DNA of 61,707 bases from positions 1 through 61,707 of the forward strand of contig NZ_FXBA01000014.1 in the NCBI RefSeq assembly GCF_900177705.1. The letters are read 5' to 3'. The notes under the pieces were generated by a model that was not told the origin of the DNA, did not search any database, and saw only the letters and a program-made list of their open reading frames with translations. This document shows positions 1-8,350 of this stretch, in pieces. The DNA comes from Fibrobacter sp. UWB15 (GTDB lineage Bacteria > Fibrobacterota > Fibrobacteria > Fibrobacterales > Fibrobacteraceae). The translations under genes were made by a program, and so were the position numbers. Within the stretch, counting starts at the first letter, position 1. Every line of letters starts with the position of its first letter.

Positions 1-1
1 G

Positions 2-106
2 TTCTTCAACGGAGTGCGTCACCCGAGCATTGGCAAGTTCGACGAACAGGGCAAGTTCCATTTGCTCCACAAGTTCACCTACGAACAGTTTAAAGAGAAG
101 TTGTAG
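2..106 (+). CDS. C-terminal end of an unidentified protein (partial)
   Basis: Reading frame 2 is open from the window edge to a TAG at 104-106 and gives the last 34 residues of a protein ending in FTYEQFKEKL. The rest lies outside the window. The composition is ordinary for a cytoplasmic protein, but the fragment is too short to assign to a family and I do not recognise it. The stop is followed within eight bases by a heptamer repeat array and then by tsaE on the same strand, so the two genes may be co-transcribed. Confidence 0.55.
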   Translation, partial: FFNGVRHPSIGKFDEQGKFHLLHKFTYEQFKEKL

Positions 107-113
107 TATAGTG

Positions 114-162
114 GGAAGTAGGAAGTAGGAAGTAGGAAGTTGGAAGTTGGAAGTAAGAAGTG
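114..162 (+). repeat. Tandem heptamer array (7 units) running into the tsaE start codon
   Basis: Seven consecutive 7-bp units: GGAAGTA three times, GGAAGTT twice, GGAAGTA, and AGAAGTG. The final GTG of the last unit (160-162) is the tsaE start codon, and the GGAAG of the units is Shine-Dalgarno-like, so the array probably forms the ribosome-binding region. It belongs with the arrays at 30748, 31841, 37929, 42084, 44111 and 45669. Confidence 0.8.
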
Positions 163-567
163 ATATTCAATAGCGAAGAAGAAACATACAACTGGGCCAT
201 CGAATTTGGCCGGAGCCTGAAGCCGGGCGACAAGGTAGCTCTTTATGGCAACCTGGGCGCCGGCAAGACGGTCATCAGTCGCGGGGTCTGCAAAGGTCTC
301 GGTTTCGAAGGGTCTGTCTGCTCCCCCACCTACACCATTCTTCACGAATACCCCAACAACCCGCCGATTTTCCACTTCGACCTTTACCGCCTGGACGGCG
401 GCGCCGACTTGAACGAAGTCGGCCTCGACCCCGACTACCTCGAAAAGGGAATCAGCCTGATCGAATGGCCGGAACGCTTGGAAGATAACGACCCCGGTCT
501 CACGCACAAGATTGAAATAAAAATCCTCTCGGAAACCGAGAGGGAAATCGTGGTCACGACCCTTTAA
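160..567 (+). CDS. tsaE: tRNA threonylcarbamoyladenosine biosynthesis ATPase TsaE (YjeE family)
   Basis: 135 residues, the usual length for TsaE, the small ATPase that works with TsaB and TsaD to make the t6A modification at position 37 of ANN-decoding tRNAs. The P-loop GNLGAGKT lies near residues 31-38. The SPTYTI segment and the later FDLYRL and ISLIEWPERL blocks are family hallmarks. The start is a GTG that forms the end of the upstream heptamer array; there is no ATG upstream in frame. Neither tsaB nor tsaD is adjacent. A bidirectional terminator follows seven bases after the stop. Identification rests on motif pattern and length and is firm. Confidence 0.95.
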   Translation: MIFNSEEETYNWAIEFGRSLKPGDKVALYGNLGAGKTVISRGVCKGLGFEGSVCSPTYTILHEYPNNPPIFHFDLYRLDGGADLNEVGLDPDYLEKGISLIEWPERLEDNDPGLTHKIEIKILSETEREIVVTTL

Positions 568-573
568 AAAACG

Positions 574-599
574 AAAACCCGCCGTTTAGGCGGGTTTTT
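574..599. terminator. Bidirectional intrinsic terminator between tsaE and the membrane protein gene
   Basis: The stem AAAACCCGCC (574-583), loop GTTTA and arm GGCGGGTTTT end in a T-run on the plus strand. On the minus strand the same stem is followed by TTTTCGTTTTTT, so it serves both convergent genes. Confidence 0.9.
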
Positions 600-617
600 C
601 GTTACTCCTGCAATATA

Positions 618-1220
618 TTATTTCTTGGCGGAGGAATCAGCAGCAGCGGAATCGGCAGCAGGCTCTGCAGCGGCGGCGGTTGCGGCAGCCTTGGCGGCCT
701 GGATTTCGGCAATCTTCACGATTTCGTCCCATTCGCTCTTGTCGCCGGTATAAAGGAGCATGGCTCCCTTGTATTCCGTCACGATCTTTGCGGCAGCGGC
801 GGTGTCGCCCTTATCGAGAGCGTCATTGGCGCTAGTGAGCAAATCCTTTTGAGCATTGCGCAGATCTTCAATCTGACCCAAGCGATTCTGGCGAAGAACT
901 TCCATCGTGTCGCTCACGAAAGCGAGATCCCAGGTAGCCTCGTAGCAGGCTTCCACTTCGGCGAACTTGGTGGCGTCTTCGGTAGCAGCCACATACAGGG
1001 CGTCGCACTTGGCGAATGTTTCGGTACAGTTGCGTTTTACGTACTGGTAATACTGATAGCCGCCCACGATCAAGCCGATGATGACCAAGAGGAACACTCC
1101 ATCTTGCCAACCCATAATCGGGCCCGACGGGAGTCTCGGTTTTCCGTTGACGGTGTCGCCTGCTTCCAGGCGTTCTTCTGCTTCATCAAAGGGGCTTTTG
1201 CCATTCAAAAAACTAAACAT
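618..1220 (-). CDS. Small single-span membrane protein, unknown function
   Basis: About 200 residues. A hydrophobic helix (GVFLLVIIGLIVGGYQYY) lies near residues 38-56, after a charged N-terminus, and the rest is predicted to be helical, with a conspicuous Ala-rich low-complexity tail (AAATAAAAEPAADSAAADSS) ending in KK. A TTG lies two codons upstream, but I chose the ATG at 1220 because an AGG sits six bases before it. It is the last gene of a minus-strand group behind sufE and the FAD oxidoreductase. I do not recognise the family; the helical soluble part with Cys-containing segments (RNCTETFAKC, EVEACYEA) suggests a periplasmic or cytoplasmic helical bundle tethered to the inner membrane. 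Confidence 0.7.
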   Translation of the reverse strand: MFSFLNGKSPFDEAEERLEAGDTVNGKPRLPSGPIMGWQDGVFLLVIIGLIVGGYQYYQYVKRNCTETFAKCDALYVAATEDATKFAEVEACYEATWDLAFVSDTMEVLRQNRLGQIEDLRNAQKDLLTSANDALDKGDTAAAAKIVTEYKGAMLLYTGDKSEWDEIVKIAEIQAAKAAATAAAAEPAADSAAADSSAKK

Positions 1221-1241
1221 GTTCAACCTACTTTTTCATAC

Positions 1242-1688
1242 CTATTTTTTGGCGAGGGCCGCAAAGACCCTTGCATATAAATAAATCTGTTTGACCAGGC
1301 TCGCAAAGCCGTTGGAGCGGGTAGGAGAAAGTCCCACGTTAAGGCCTATATCCTGAAAGAACTTCGGATCCACGGCGAGAATGTCTGCGGGAGCCATGTC
1401 GTTGTAGACCTTGAGTGCCAAGGCTCCAAGACCGCGGCTAATCAGCGGATTCGTGGTACCGCCTTCCACATCCATTTCAAAATGGATCTTGGCGCCGTCA
1501 AAATTCGGAACCAGGTACATGGTAGAGGCACAACCCTGGATAATGAACTTTTCGGCCTTCAAGGCGGCGTCCATTCCCTTGTGGGCGCGAGCCAAATCCA
1601 AGAGGAATTTCCACTTGTCATCGGGGTCGCTAAAGCTTGCAAACTTTTCGCGAATCTCGCTTAGGCGTGCATCCATTAATTCGCTCAT
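1242..1688 (-). CDS. sufE: SufE family cysteine desulfuration protein
   Basis: 148 residues, the standard SufE size. SufE accepts a persulfide from a cysteine desulfurase (SufS) and passes it to the SufBCD scaffold during Fe-S cluster assembly. The acceptor Cys is C53 in IIQGCASTMYLV, and the downstream RGLGALALKVYN and DIGLNVGLSPTRSNGF blocks match the family. No sufBCD or sufS is adjacent: the gene sits four bases downstream of the FAD oxidoreductase, so the two are almost certainly co-transcribed. Partners must be elsewhere in the genome. Confidence 0.93.
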   Translation of the reverse strand: MSELMDARLSEIREKFASFSDPDDKWKFLLDLARAHKGMDAALKAEKFIIQGCASTMYLVPNFDGAKIHFEMDVEGGTTNPLISRGLGALALKVYNDMAPADILAVDPKFFQDIGLNVGLSPTRSNGFASLVKQIYLYARVFAALAKK

Positions 1689-1692
1689 AAAC

Positions 1693-2886
1693 CTACCGCA
1701 AGAAGGAACGCATCTTCCAGATCAAGGAAGGTGCAGCCCACAAAACATTGAAGAATATACGGAACAAGGTCTGCTTTTCGCGCGGAAGCTTCGAAAGCTT
1801 GAACGCCGCACGGTCAAACTGCTTGTCACTAATTTTATTAAAGCCAACTTTAGCGTGAGCCACCTGCAAATGCTTTTTGCCGAGGGCAGCCATCCAGCGG
1901 TCAAGAACCTTCGCCTCAATGGCGCTACGATTCATTCCGGAATCTCCCAGCCATTCCCGGACCGATTCTGCGACAATCCGTCCGCAAAGGAGCGATTCCA
2001 CAATACCCGAACGGCTAATGGGGTTCACGCAGCTAGCAGCATCGCCGGCTTTAAAGAGTCCGCATTTGGCCATAGGCTTTGTCGACTGGCCACAAGCGAT
2101 CATGCCGCCATACACGGCCTTGACCTTTGCATTCGGGTAATCCCGGGCAATGAAGTCCAACAGTTTTTGGCGCAAGGGAACCTTGTGATCCACATCCTTC
2201 CCCAGCACGAAACCGATATTCACTTCCTTGCCGTCGCGGGGGAATATCCAGCCGTAGCCCGATTCAAATTCAGAGCCAAAGAACAGTTCAATGTGTTCCT
2301 TGCTGTGTTCAATTCCGTCGGCCACCGCAAAGATAGCGGGTTCCAAATCGGTATCGCCAGACTCGATACCCTTAAGGCACTCGATTTCGCGAGTCAGCCT
2401 GCAGCTCGGACCAGTCGCATCGATGACGGCCTCCGCAAACAAGGTTTCGATTTCGCCGCCGACCGACACTGAAAGATTCCAACCATCTTCGGCCTTTTCC
2501 AATTTCTTGATCAGCGCATCATAGCGGCATTCCACGCCTGCAGATACGCAGCCATCCGAAAGGGAATGGTGGAACTTGGCTCGGTCCAGAATCAAGCCAC
2601 AGTCCTTGCTGTAGAATTCAGCACGGTAGCGCTTGGGCGAGGTAAAGTAAATACCCGAAAGGGAGCCGCGGACAAAAGAATTGTCTACCGGCCACAACGC
2701 GTTCAGGCGATCCTTAGACACTGCTTCGGCACAGAAAATCGGTTCCTTCCAAGGTTCCTTTTTGTCCAGAAGCAAAATCCGTCTAGTACCGGAGGTCAAG
2801 CGGCCAAGGGTACAGGCAGCCATGAGACCGGCAGGACCGGCCCCGCAAACCACCACATCGTACCGATTTGAGGTAAAATTTGCCAT
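1693..2886 (-). CDS. FAD-dependent oxidoreductase, geranylgeranyl reductase-like
   Basis: 397 residues from the ATG at 2886; an upstream TTG at 2898 would add four residues. The N-terminus has a Rossmann FAD-binding motif (VVVCGAGPAGLMAA), and the second FAD contact is GLFKAGDAASCVNPISRSG near residue 285, where the Asp of GDAA binds the ribityl/phosphate part. The overall pattern matches the geranylgeranyl reductase / digeranylgeranylglycerophospholipid reductase-like branch of group A flavin monooxygenases, which reduce isoprenoid chains or oxidise aromatic substrates. The substrate cannot be told from sequence. It heads a minus-strand unit with sufE. Confidence 0.8.
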   Translation of the reverse strand: MANFTSNRYDVVVCGAGPAGLMAACTLGRLTSGTRRILLLDKKEPWKEPIFCAEAVSKDRLNALWPVDNSFVRGSLSGIYFTSPKRYRAEFYSKDCGLILDRAKFHHSLSDGCVSAGVECRYDALIKKLEKAEDGWNLSVSVGGEIETLFAEAVIDATGPSCRLTREIECLKGIESGDTDLEPAIFAVADGIEHSKEHIELFFGSEFESGYGWIFPRDGKEVNIGFVLGKDVDHKVPLRQKLLDFIARDYPNAKVKAVYGGMIACGQSTKPMAKCGLFKAGDAASCVNPISRSGIVESLLCGRIVAESVREWLGDSGMNRSAIEAKVLDRWMAALGKKHLQVAHAKVGFNKISDKQFDRAAFKLSKLPREKQTLFRIFFNVLWAAPSLIWKMRSFLR

Positions 2887-3005
2887 TTCGGGGAACAAAT
2901 TAGCATTTATTTATGAAGTTTTTTTCTTTTTTATTGTTATTTGCCATTTTTTTTAGTTATTTTAGAGCTATCCGTTATTTGGTTTATCCTTAAAAGGGAA
3001 TTTAT

Positions 3006-4400
3006 ATGAATATGAAGAGTGTATCCAAGTTCGGCCTGTGCCTTGTGAGCGCGCTTGCTCTCAATGTTTTTGCCCAAGACAACTGGGCAGGCAAGGACCT
3101 GAACGTTTCTTTCAGCAACAAGCGTATCGACGGCTTTAATTTCAAAAATTCCAAGGCCGTTGCACACACGACCGACTTCCGCCGTGCTACCGGTGAAGGT
3201 CCGAACTTCCAGGGCGCCAAGCTCCCGGGCGTGTCTTTCCAGAACGCCGTGATTAGCGGAGCAAACTTCGAAGGTGCAGACCTTTCCAAGGCAACCATCA
3301 GTGGTGCCGACATTCGCTCTTCTTCCTTCGAAGGCGTTAACTTCGAAGAAGCCAACCTTTATCGTGCAACCCTTCTGGACAGCAAGTTCCCGAAGACCAA
3401 CATGAAAAACGCGCGTCTCGACGCTATGAAGGTGTCCGACAATGCTGACTTCAGCAAGTCTGACCTCACCCAGGCGTCCGTCATGGATGTGGACCTGACC
3501 GCTGCAGACTTCAGCAAGGCCAACCTGACCCGCGCAAACTTCTCCCGTTCCTTGATGGCTAACAGCGACCTCCGCAAGGCCACCATCGTCAAGACCGACT
3601 TTACCGCCTGTAACCTGATCGCCGCCAATTTCAAGGGCGTCGACCTCATTGACGTGAACTTCGCCAAGGCAGGTCTTTCTCAGGCTAACTTCAGCGGTGC
3701 AGAATTCAAGAACGTGAACCTGCAGGACGCCGACCTTTCCTTGACGACCTTCAATGACGTCGACCTTTCCAAGACTCAGCTCCAGAAGGCCAAGTTTGCC
3801 CAGTCCACCGTGAAGAACATGAAGTTCGACGGCCAGGACCTGACTGGCGTGATTTTCGACAAGGGCTCCGTCGCAAAGAGCTCGTTCACGAAGGCCAAGC
3901 TTTCTAAGGCATCCTTCTACGATACCGAAGTGAGCAAGAACGCTTTCCAGAACGCAGAACTCCTGAAGGCCGTGTTCGACGGCGCCTACGTTCGCAAGAA
4001 CATCTTCGACAAAGCTGACCTCACCAAGGCCAACTTCGCGAATTCCACCATTGAACGTTCCGACTTCATTCTCGCCCAGCTCGCCGGTGTAAGCTTTGCC
4101 GGTGCCAAGCTCGAAAAGGTGAACTTCACCAACGCCAACATGCAGGGCATCAAGATTGACGCCGACACCAAGATGGAAGACGTGGACTTCTCCGGCGCAA
4201 ACCTCGAAGGCGCCAAGATCGAAAAGTTCACCGCCAAGAAGGTAATCTACGACAACAAGACCCAGTTCCCGTCAGGCTTTGACCCGCGTCAGTACGGCTT
4301 CACCAAGCGTGGTGAAAAGGCCGCCGACATCAAGGTCGAAGGCACAGGTTCTTCGGGCAAGAAGAAGAAAAGAAAAAAAGCCGCTGACGACGAAGAGTAG
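3006..4400 (+). CDS. Exported pentapeptide-repeat protein
   Basis: 464 residues. A signal peptide (KSVSKFGLCLVSALALNVFAQD) is followed by a long run of A(N/D)(L/F)XX pentapeptides such as ANFSG, ADLSL and ANFSR filling most of residues 40-410, which should form a right-handed quadrilateral beta helix. The C-terminus switches to a strongly basic stretch (GKKKKRKKA) and an acidic end (DDEE). The ATG at 3006 follows AAAGGGAA. The gene stands alone between divergent and convergent neighbours, with a terminator directly after it. Exported pentapeptide proteins are usually structural or protective; no enzymatic motif is visible. Confidence 0.85.
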   Translation: MNMKSVSKFGLCLVSALALNVFAQDNWAGKDLNVSFSNKRIDGFNFKNSKAVAHTTDFRRATGEGPNFQGAKLPGVSFQNAVISGANFEGADLSKATISGADIRSSSFEGVNFEEANLYRATLLDSKFPKTNMKNARLDAMKVSDNADFSKSDLTQASVMDVDLTAADFSKANLTRANFSRSLMANSDLRKATIVKTDFTACNLIAANFKGVDLIDVNFAKAGLSQANFSGAEFKNVNLQDADLSLTTFNDVDLSKTQLQKAKFAQSTVKNMKFDGQDLTGVIFDKGSVAKSSFTKAKLSKASFYDTEVSKNAFQNAELLKAVFDGAYVRKNIFDKADLTKANFANSTIERSDFILAQLAGVSFAGAKLEKVNFTNANMQGIKIDADTKMEDVDFSGANLEGAKIEKFTAKKVIYDNKTQFPSGFDPRQYGFTKRGEKAADIKVEGTGSSGKKKKRKKAADDEE

Positions 4401-4423
4401 TCTAGAACCTTAACGGATTTAAG

Positions 4424-4450
4424 AAGCCCCGGTGAAGAACCGGGGCTTTT
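4424..4450. terminator. Bidirectional terminator after the pentapeptide gene
   Basis: AAGCCCCGG (4424-4432), loop TGAAGAA, CCGGGGCTTTT (4440-4450). It lies between convergent genes (3006-4400 and radA). Confidence 0.88.
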
Positions 4451-4482
4451 GTTATAAGACCGCTCACTTTCGCCCGCGGTAA

Positions 4483-5877
4483 TTACTTTTTGTCCATCAA
4501 CCAGTTTACAGCTTCGGAGAGGGTGTTGACTTGCACGATTTTCATGCCGGAGGTGTTTTCGGGGAGGCGTCCACCCGCGGGCACGACCGCCTCGGTGATT
4601 CCCAGGCGGCGGGCTTCCTTGAGCCGTGTTTCCAACAGGCTCACGGAACGGACCTCGCCAGACAGTCCCAGTTCGCCAATGGCGATAGCCTGGCGTCCCA
4701 GCGGGATACCTAGGTGATTGCTCGCGATGGCTAGCGCCAAGGCGAGGTCCGATGATGTGTCGGAGACCTTCAGCCCGCCGGCAATCGAAACAAACACATC
4801 TGATGCACCGACGACGACCCCACCGAATTTTTCCAGCAGAGCAAGAATAATCGTCAGCCGCTTGGAATCGATTCCCGCAGCCACTCGCTGGGGAACAGCG
4901 AAGGTCGTAGAACTTACCAAGGCCTGCGTTTCAAAGAGCATCGCGCGGGAGCCTTCCAAGGTGCAGCAAACCACGCTCCCGGGCGTCGGCGGAACATTCT
5001 CTTGCAAGAACACACGGCTGGGATTTTCGACCGGAGAAAGCCCGTGCCCCGTCATCTCGAATACACCGATTTCGTCTGTTGCGCCAAAACGGTTCTTGAT
5101 GGTGCGGAGAATGCGGTACTGGTGATTGCGGTCGCCCTCGAAGTACACGACGGTATCGACCATGTGTTCCAAAATACGCGGGCCCGCAATTTGCCCATCC
5201 TTGGTCACATGCCCGATCAGAATCGTGATGCAGCCTGTATTCTTGGCAAACACCATCAGATCGAGCGTGCATTCGCGAAGCTGTGTAGCACACCCTGGAG
5301 TGCCCGACAAATCGCTCTTGTAGACAGTCTGAATAGAATCAATCACTAGCACTTGCGGCTTGAGTTCCTGCGCCTGTGAGAGGATTTTTTCGAGGCTAGT
5401 TTCGCATAGCAAAAGCATGTCGGAGCCCGCGACATTCAAGCGTTCGCTGCGGAGCTTGACTTGAACCGCACTCTCTTCGCCGCTCACGTAAAGCGTCTTG
5501 ACGCCGGCGGCTGTCATGGTGGCGAGCGTCGAAAGCACGAGCGTGGACTTACCGATTCCAGGATCGCCACCAATGAGCACCAGGGAACCTGGTGCAAGCC
5601 CGCCCCCCAGCACGCGGTCAAATTCGGCATTGGCGGAGCTCAGCCGCCGCGTATCTTCGGTCGCTACATCCTTGAGCGGCACCACCTTATGCACCGGACC
5701 GCCCAAGCCGCGAGAGGCTCGACCGCCCTCGAGAATATTTTCGACCACGTGTTCCTTGAGGCTGCTCCATGCACCGCAGAACGGGCACTTGCCCGCCCAC
5801 TTAGGCGTGGTGTTGCCGCATTCGGTGCAAAGGAACTCAATTTCTTTTTTCGCTTTCGATTTGTTTAGTGCTACCAT
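4483..5877 (-). CDS. radA: DNA repair protein RadA (Sms)
   Basis: 464 residues from the ATG at 5877; the longer frame upstream has no family similarity. RadA is a hexameric helicase that drives branch migration in recombinational repair. It has a C4 zinc finger (C17, C20, C31, C34), a Walker A motif GGDPGIGKST at residues 103-112, the RadA-specific KNRFG motif at 261-265, and a C-terminal Lon-protease-like domain (GGLKVSDTSSDLALALAIAS). No Shine-Dalgarno is visible: the seven bases before the ATG are preceded by TATATT, so the transcript may be leaderless. It lies with pcrA and sbcCD in a minus-strand repair cluster. Confidence 0.96.
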   Translation of the reverse strand: MVALNKSKAKKEIEFLCTECGNTTPKWAGKCPFCGAWSSLKEHVVENILEGGRASRGLGGPVHKVVPLKDVATEDTRRLSSANAEFDRVLGGGLAPGSLVLIGGDPGIGKSTLVLSTLATMTAAGVKTLYVSGEESAVQVKLRSERLNVAGSDMLLLCETSLEKILSQAQELKPQVLVIDSIQTVYKSDLSGTPGCATQLRECTLDLMVFAKNTGCITILIGHVTKDGQIAGPRILEHMVDTVVYFEGDRNHQYRILRTIKNRFGATDEIGVFEMTGHGLSPVENPSRVFLQENVPPTPGSVVCCTLEGSRAMLFETQALVSSTTFAVPQRVAAGIDSKRLTIILALLEKFGGVVVGASDVFVSIAGGLKVSDTSSDLALALAIASNHLGIPLGRQAIAIGELGLSGEVRSVSLLETRLKEARRLGITEAVVPAGGRLPENTSGMKIVQVNTLSEAVNWLMDKK

Positions 5878-5884
5878 GTGCACT

Positions 5885-5890
5885 AATATA
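5885..5890 (-). promoter_or_regulatory. Candidate -10 box of radA, seven bases from its start codon
   Basis: On the minus strand TATATT lies seven bases before the radA ATG, so transcription would begin at or next to the start codon. A TTGACA is present at 5913-5918, but 22 bases upstream; at the usual 17-base spacing it would instead pair with a poor TTTGTT box. Confidence 0.45.
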
Positions 5891-5952
5891 ACAAAATGCG
5901 CCTGACATAAATTGTCAAACGCACGCAAATGCACAAAAAAGCACTAAAGTAA

Positions 5953-8253
5953 TTACGGAATTTTCGTCAAAGGAAAGTCAAACTGGATAGAGCGCGGGGT
6001 CGCAAATTTTTCGAAAGCGATTTCGTAACAGAAGTTCTTTTCGTCTACCGCCTTCACGATTCCTGCACCAAAGATTTTATGCACCACGCGGTCGCCTACG
6101 GCAAACTCGGCCGAAGGCGCCTTCTTTACAAGCCCAAGGCTTTCGTCGCTCAAAAATTCGCGGTCGCGATCGATATTTGCAATGTAGGCTTTCGCGGCCT
6201 CAAGAAAATCTTCTGAAATGCCGCGGGCGATGTTCAAACCGCCCATATCCATTTCAAGCAGGAATCTGGAAGGGTAACGTGTTCCGCTTTCGCCTGCAAC
6301 GCCGTCTTCGGCATCGCTTAGGCAAAGTACATTCTCGGCGCGGGTAAATGCCACATAGGCCAGGCGGCGTTCTTCTTCGAGCTGGATCTTGTTCTGCACG
6401 CGCTTGACCGGGAAAAAACCTTCGTTCAAGCCGCACACGAATACGTACGGGAATTCCAAGCCTTTCGCGTTGTGAATCGTCATGAGCTGCACGCGGTCTT
6501 TTTCTTCGGTGTCTTCGTCGGTATTCGTGAACAGCACGATGTTCTGCAAGTATTCATCTAGCGAAGCGTCTTCTTCGTAGTAATTTTCGAATTCCAGAAT
6601 GCCTTGCTTGAGTTCCGCCAAATTGTCCAGGCGGTCTTCGTCACCGTCTAAACGCAGCATTTCTTCGTACTTGGTTTCGCGCAGGATTTTCGCGAGGACT
6701 TCGGAGACGCTCATGTCCTTGTAGCGGGAACGGTACTTCTCGATCAGCTTCACGTATTCGACCACATTGCTCCGGGCCAGGAATCCCTTGCAGTCGAAAT
6801 CGATTTTTTGACTTTCGTCGCCGACAGAAGAAAGTTCCGCCTGCGACGAAACATCGGCCGCCACATTGTTCAAAAGGCCCGCCTCCGAAACGATTTCAAG
6901 CAGAGCCTCGTAAAGCCCGACTCCGCGGGCATCGGCAAAGGCCTGCAAAGTCGCAATCTTCTTCGGGCCGAACTGGCGCTTGGGCGTATTCACCGTACGT
7001 ACAAACGATAAATCATCAGCGTATACCAGCATACGCAAGTAGCAAATGACATCCTTGATTTCTTTGCGCTGGTAAAATCCGACACCGCTGTAAACCTTGT
7101 AAGGAATGTTTTCGGCCATCAATGCTTCTTCTACGGAACGCGACTGCGAGTGCATACGGTAAAGCACTGCGATATCCTTGTAATGGACACTACCCGCTTG
7201 CACGGCATTCTGGATTTGCTCTACAATCCATTTGGCTTCTTCGCGGGTGTTCTTGGCATGGTAAAAGACAGGCGTCTTGCCGCCAACCCTTTGTGGCCTC
7301 AAGACTTTCTCGATTCGGAACTTGTTGTTCTTGATAACCGCATCCGGCACTTTCAAAATGCTCGGCGTGGAGCGGTAATTGTTCTGCAGCAAAATGGTCT
7401 TGGTGTTTTCGTGGGTCTTGTCGAATTCCAGAATGCGGTTGACATCGGCGCCGCGCCAACCGTAAATAGTCTGGTCCGGATCACCCACCACAAAAAGGTT
7501 CTTGTGGTAGCTCGCCAGCAAATCCGCCAGCTGGTACTGTTGACCATCGATATCCTGGTATTCGTCGACCATGATGTACATCATGCGCTTGCGCCACTTG
7601 TCGAGCTGTTCCGGAAAGTTCTCGAGAATGTAGAGCGTCGAAAGAATCAGGTCGTCAAAGTCCAGCGCGTAATTCTTTTTCTGTTCGTAAAGGTAGCGGT
7701 AATAAACCCGCATCCACTTGTCATCGGTAGCATCCGAAAGCGCAAGCAGGTGATCTTTAGTGGTCATGCCCTCTGATGGCAGTTCCGCAAAAAGCGAGAC
7801 GTAATTGATGTCGGCCGCCTTACGGCCCCCGATGTAGTCGATGACGCTGCTGATTTTCAAATCCTTGAGCGAGTAGCCCAAATCGGCGTAGGCCTTGTGC
7901 AAAAGGGACTTCTGGTCGTCTTCGTCCAGAATCATGAATTCTTTCGGATAATTCAGCACATGGATTTCTTCGCGCAAGAATCGCACGCAAAAACCGTGAA
8001 ACGTAGAAATGTAGCCGCTGTCGTCGCCGCCCAACACCGTGCGGATTCGCTTTTTCATTTCGTTCGCGGCCTTGTTGGTAAACGTGACGCAAAGGATGTT
8101 CGACGGCGAAATGCCCATCTCCTTCACCAGGTACAGGTATCGCTGGGTCAGCGTCCGGGTCTTGCCGGACCCAGCCCCCGCCACCACGCGCACATAACCC
8201 TCGGTGGTTTCCACCGCTTGTCGTTGTTCCAAATCCATATTTTCTAGGGCCAT
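5953..8253 (-). CDS. UvrD/PcrA-type ATP-dependent DNA helicase (superfamily 1A)
   Basis: 766 residues from the ATG at 8253, which has GAGG at a good distance; the frame upstream is non-coding. It shows the full SF1A motif set: Q-motif region, Walker A GAGSGKT (26-32), motif Ia TFTNKAANEMK, Walker B VDEYQD (229-234), motif III GDPDQTIYGWRGA, motif IV QNNYRS, motif V TIHNAKGLEFPYVFV and motif VI VAFTRAE. The C-terminus carries a short Tudor-like segment (VGDRVVHKIFGAGIVKAV), typical of PcrA, that contacts RNA polymerase. It unwinds 3'-5' in repair and replication restart. UvrD and PcrA cannot be distinguished further here. Confidence 0.95.
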   Translation of the reverse strand: MALENMDLEQRQAVETTEGYVRVVAGAGSGKTRTLTQRYLYLVKEMGISPSNILCVTFTNKAANEMKKRIRTVLGGDDSGYISTFHGFCVRFLREEIHVLNYPKEFMILDEDDQKSLLHKAYADLGYSLKDLKISSVIDYIGGRKAADINYVSLFAELPSEGMTTKDHLLALSDATDDKWMRVYYRYLYEQKKNYALDFDDLILSTLYILENFPEQLDKWRKRMMYIMVDEYQDIDGQQYQLADLLASYHKNLFVVGDPDQTIYGWRGADVNRILEFDKTHENTKTILLQNNYRSTPSILKVPDAVIKNNKFRIEKVLRPQRVGGKTPVFYHAKNTREEAKWIVEQIQNAVQAGSVHYKDIAVLYRMHSQSRSVEEALMAENIPYKVYSGVGFYQRKEIKDVICYLRMLVYADDLSFVRTVNTPKRQFGPKKIATLQAFADARGVGLYEALLEIVSEAGLLNNVAADVSSQAELSSVGDESQKIDFDCKGFLARSNVVEYVKLIEKYRSRYKDMSVSEVLAKILRETKYEEMLRLDGDEDRLDNLAELKQGILEFENYYEEDASLDEYLQNIVLFTNTDEDTEEKDRVQLMTIHNAKGLEFPYVFVCGLNEGFFPVKRVQNKIQLEEERRLAYVAFTRAENVLCLSDAEDGVAGESGTRYPSRFLLEMDMGGLNIARGISEDFLEAAKAYIANIDRDREFLSDESLGLVKKAPSAEFAVGDRVVHKIFGAGIVKAVDEKNFCYEIAFEKFATPRSIQFDFPLTKIP

Positions 8254-8350
8254 GTGCACCTCACAAACTTTATGATCACTATACAAAGCGCTACATAGTG
8301 AACATTTGTTTTACTGCACAAAAATATAGTAATTTTCAGATTTTGTCAAG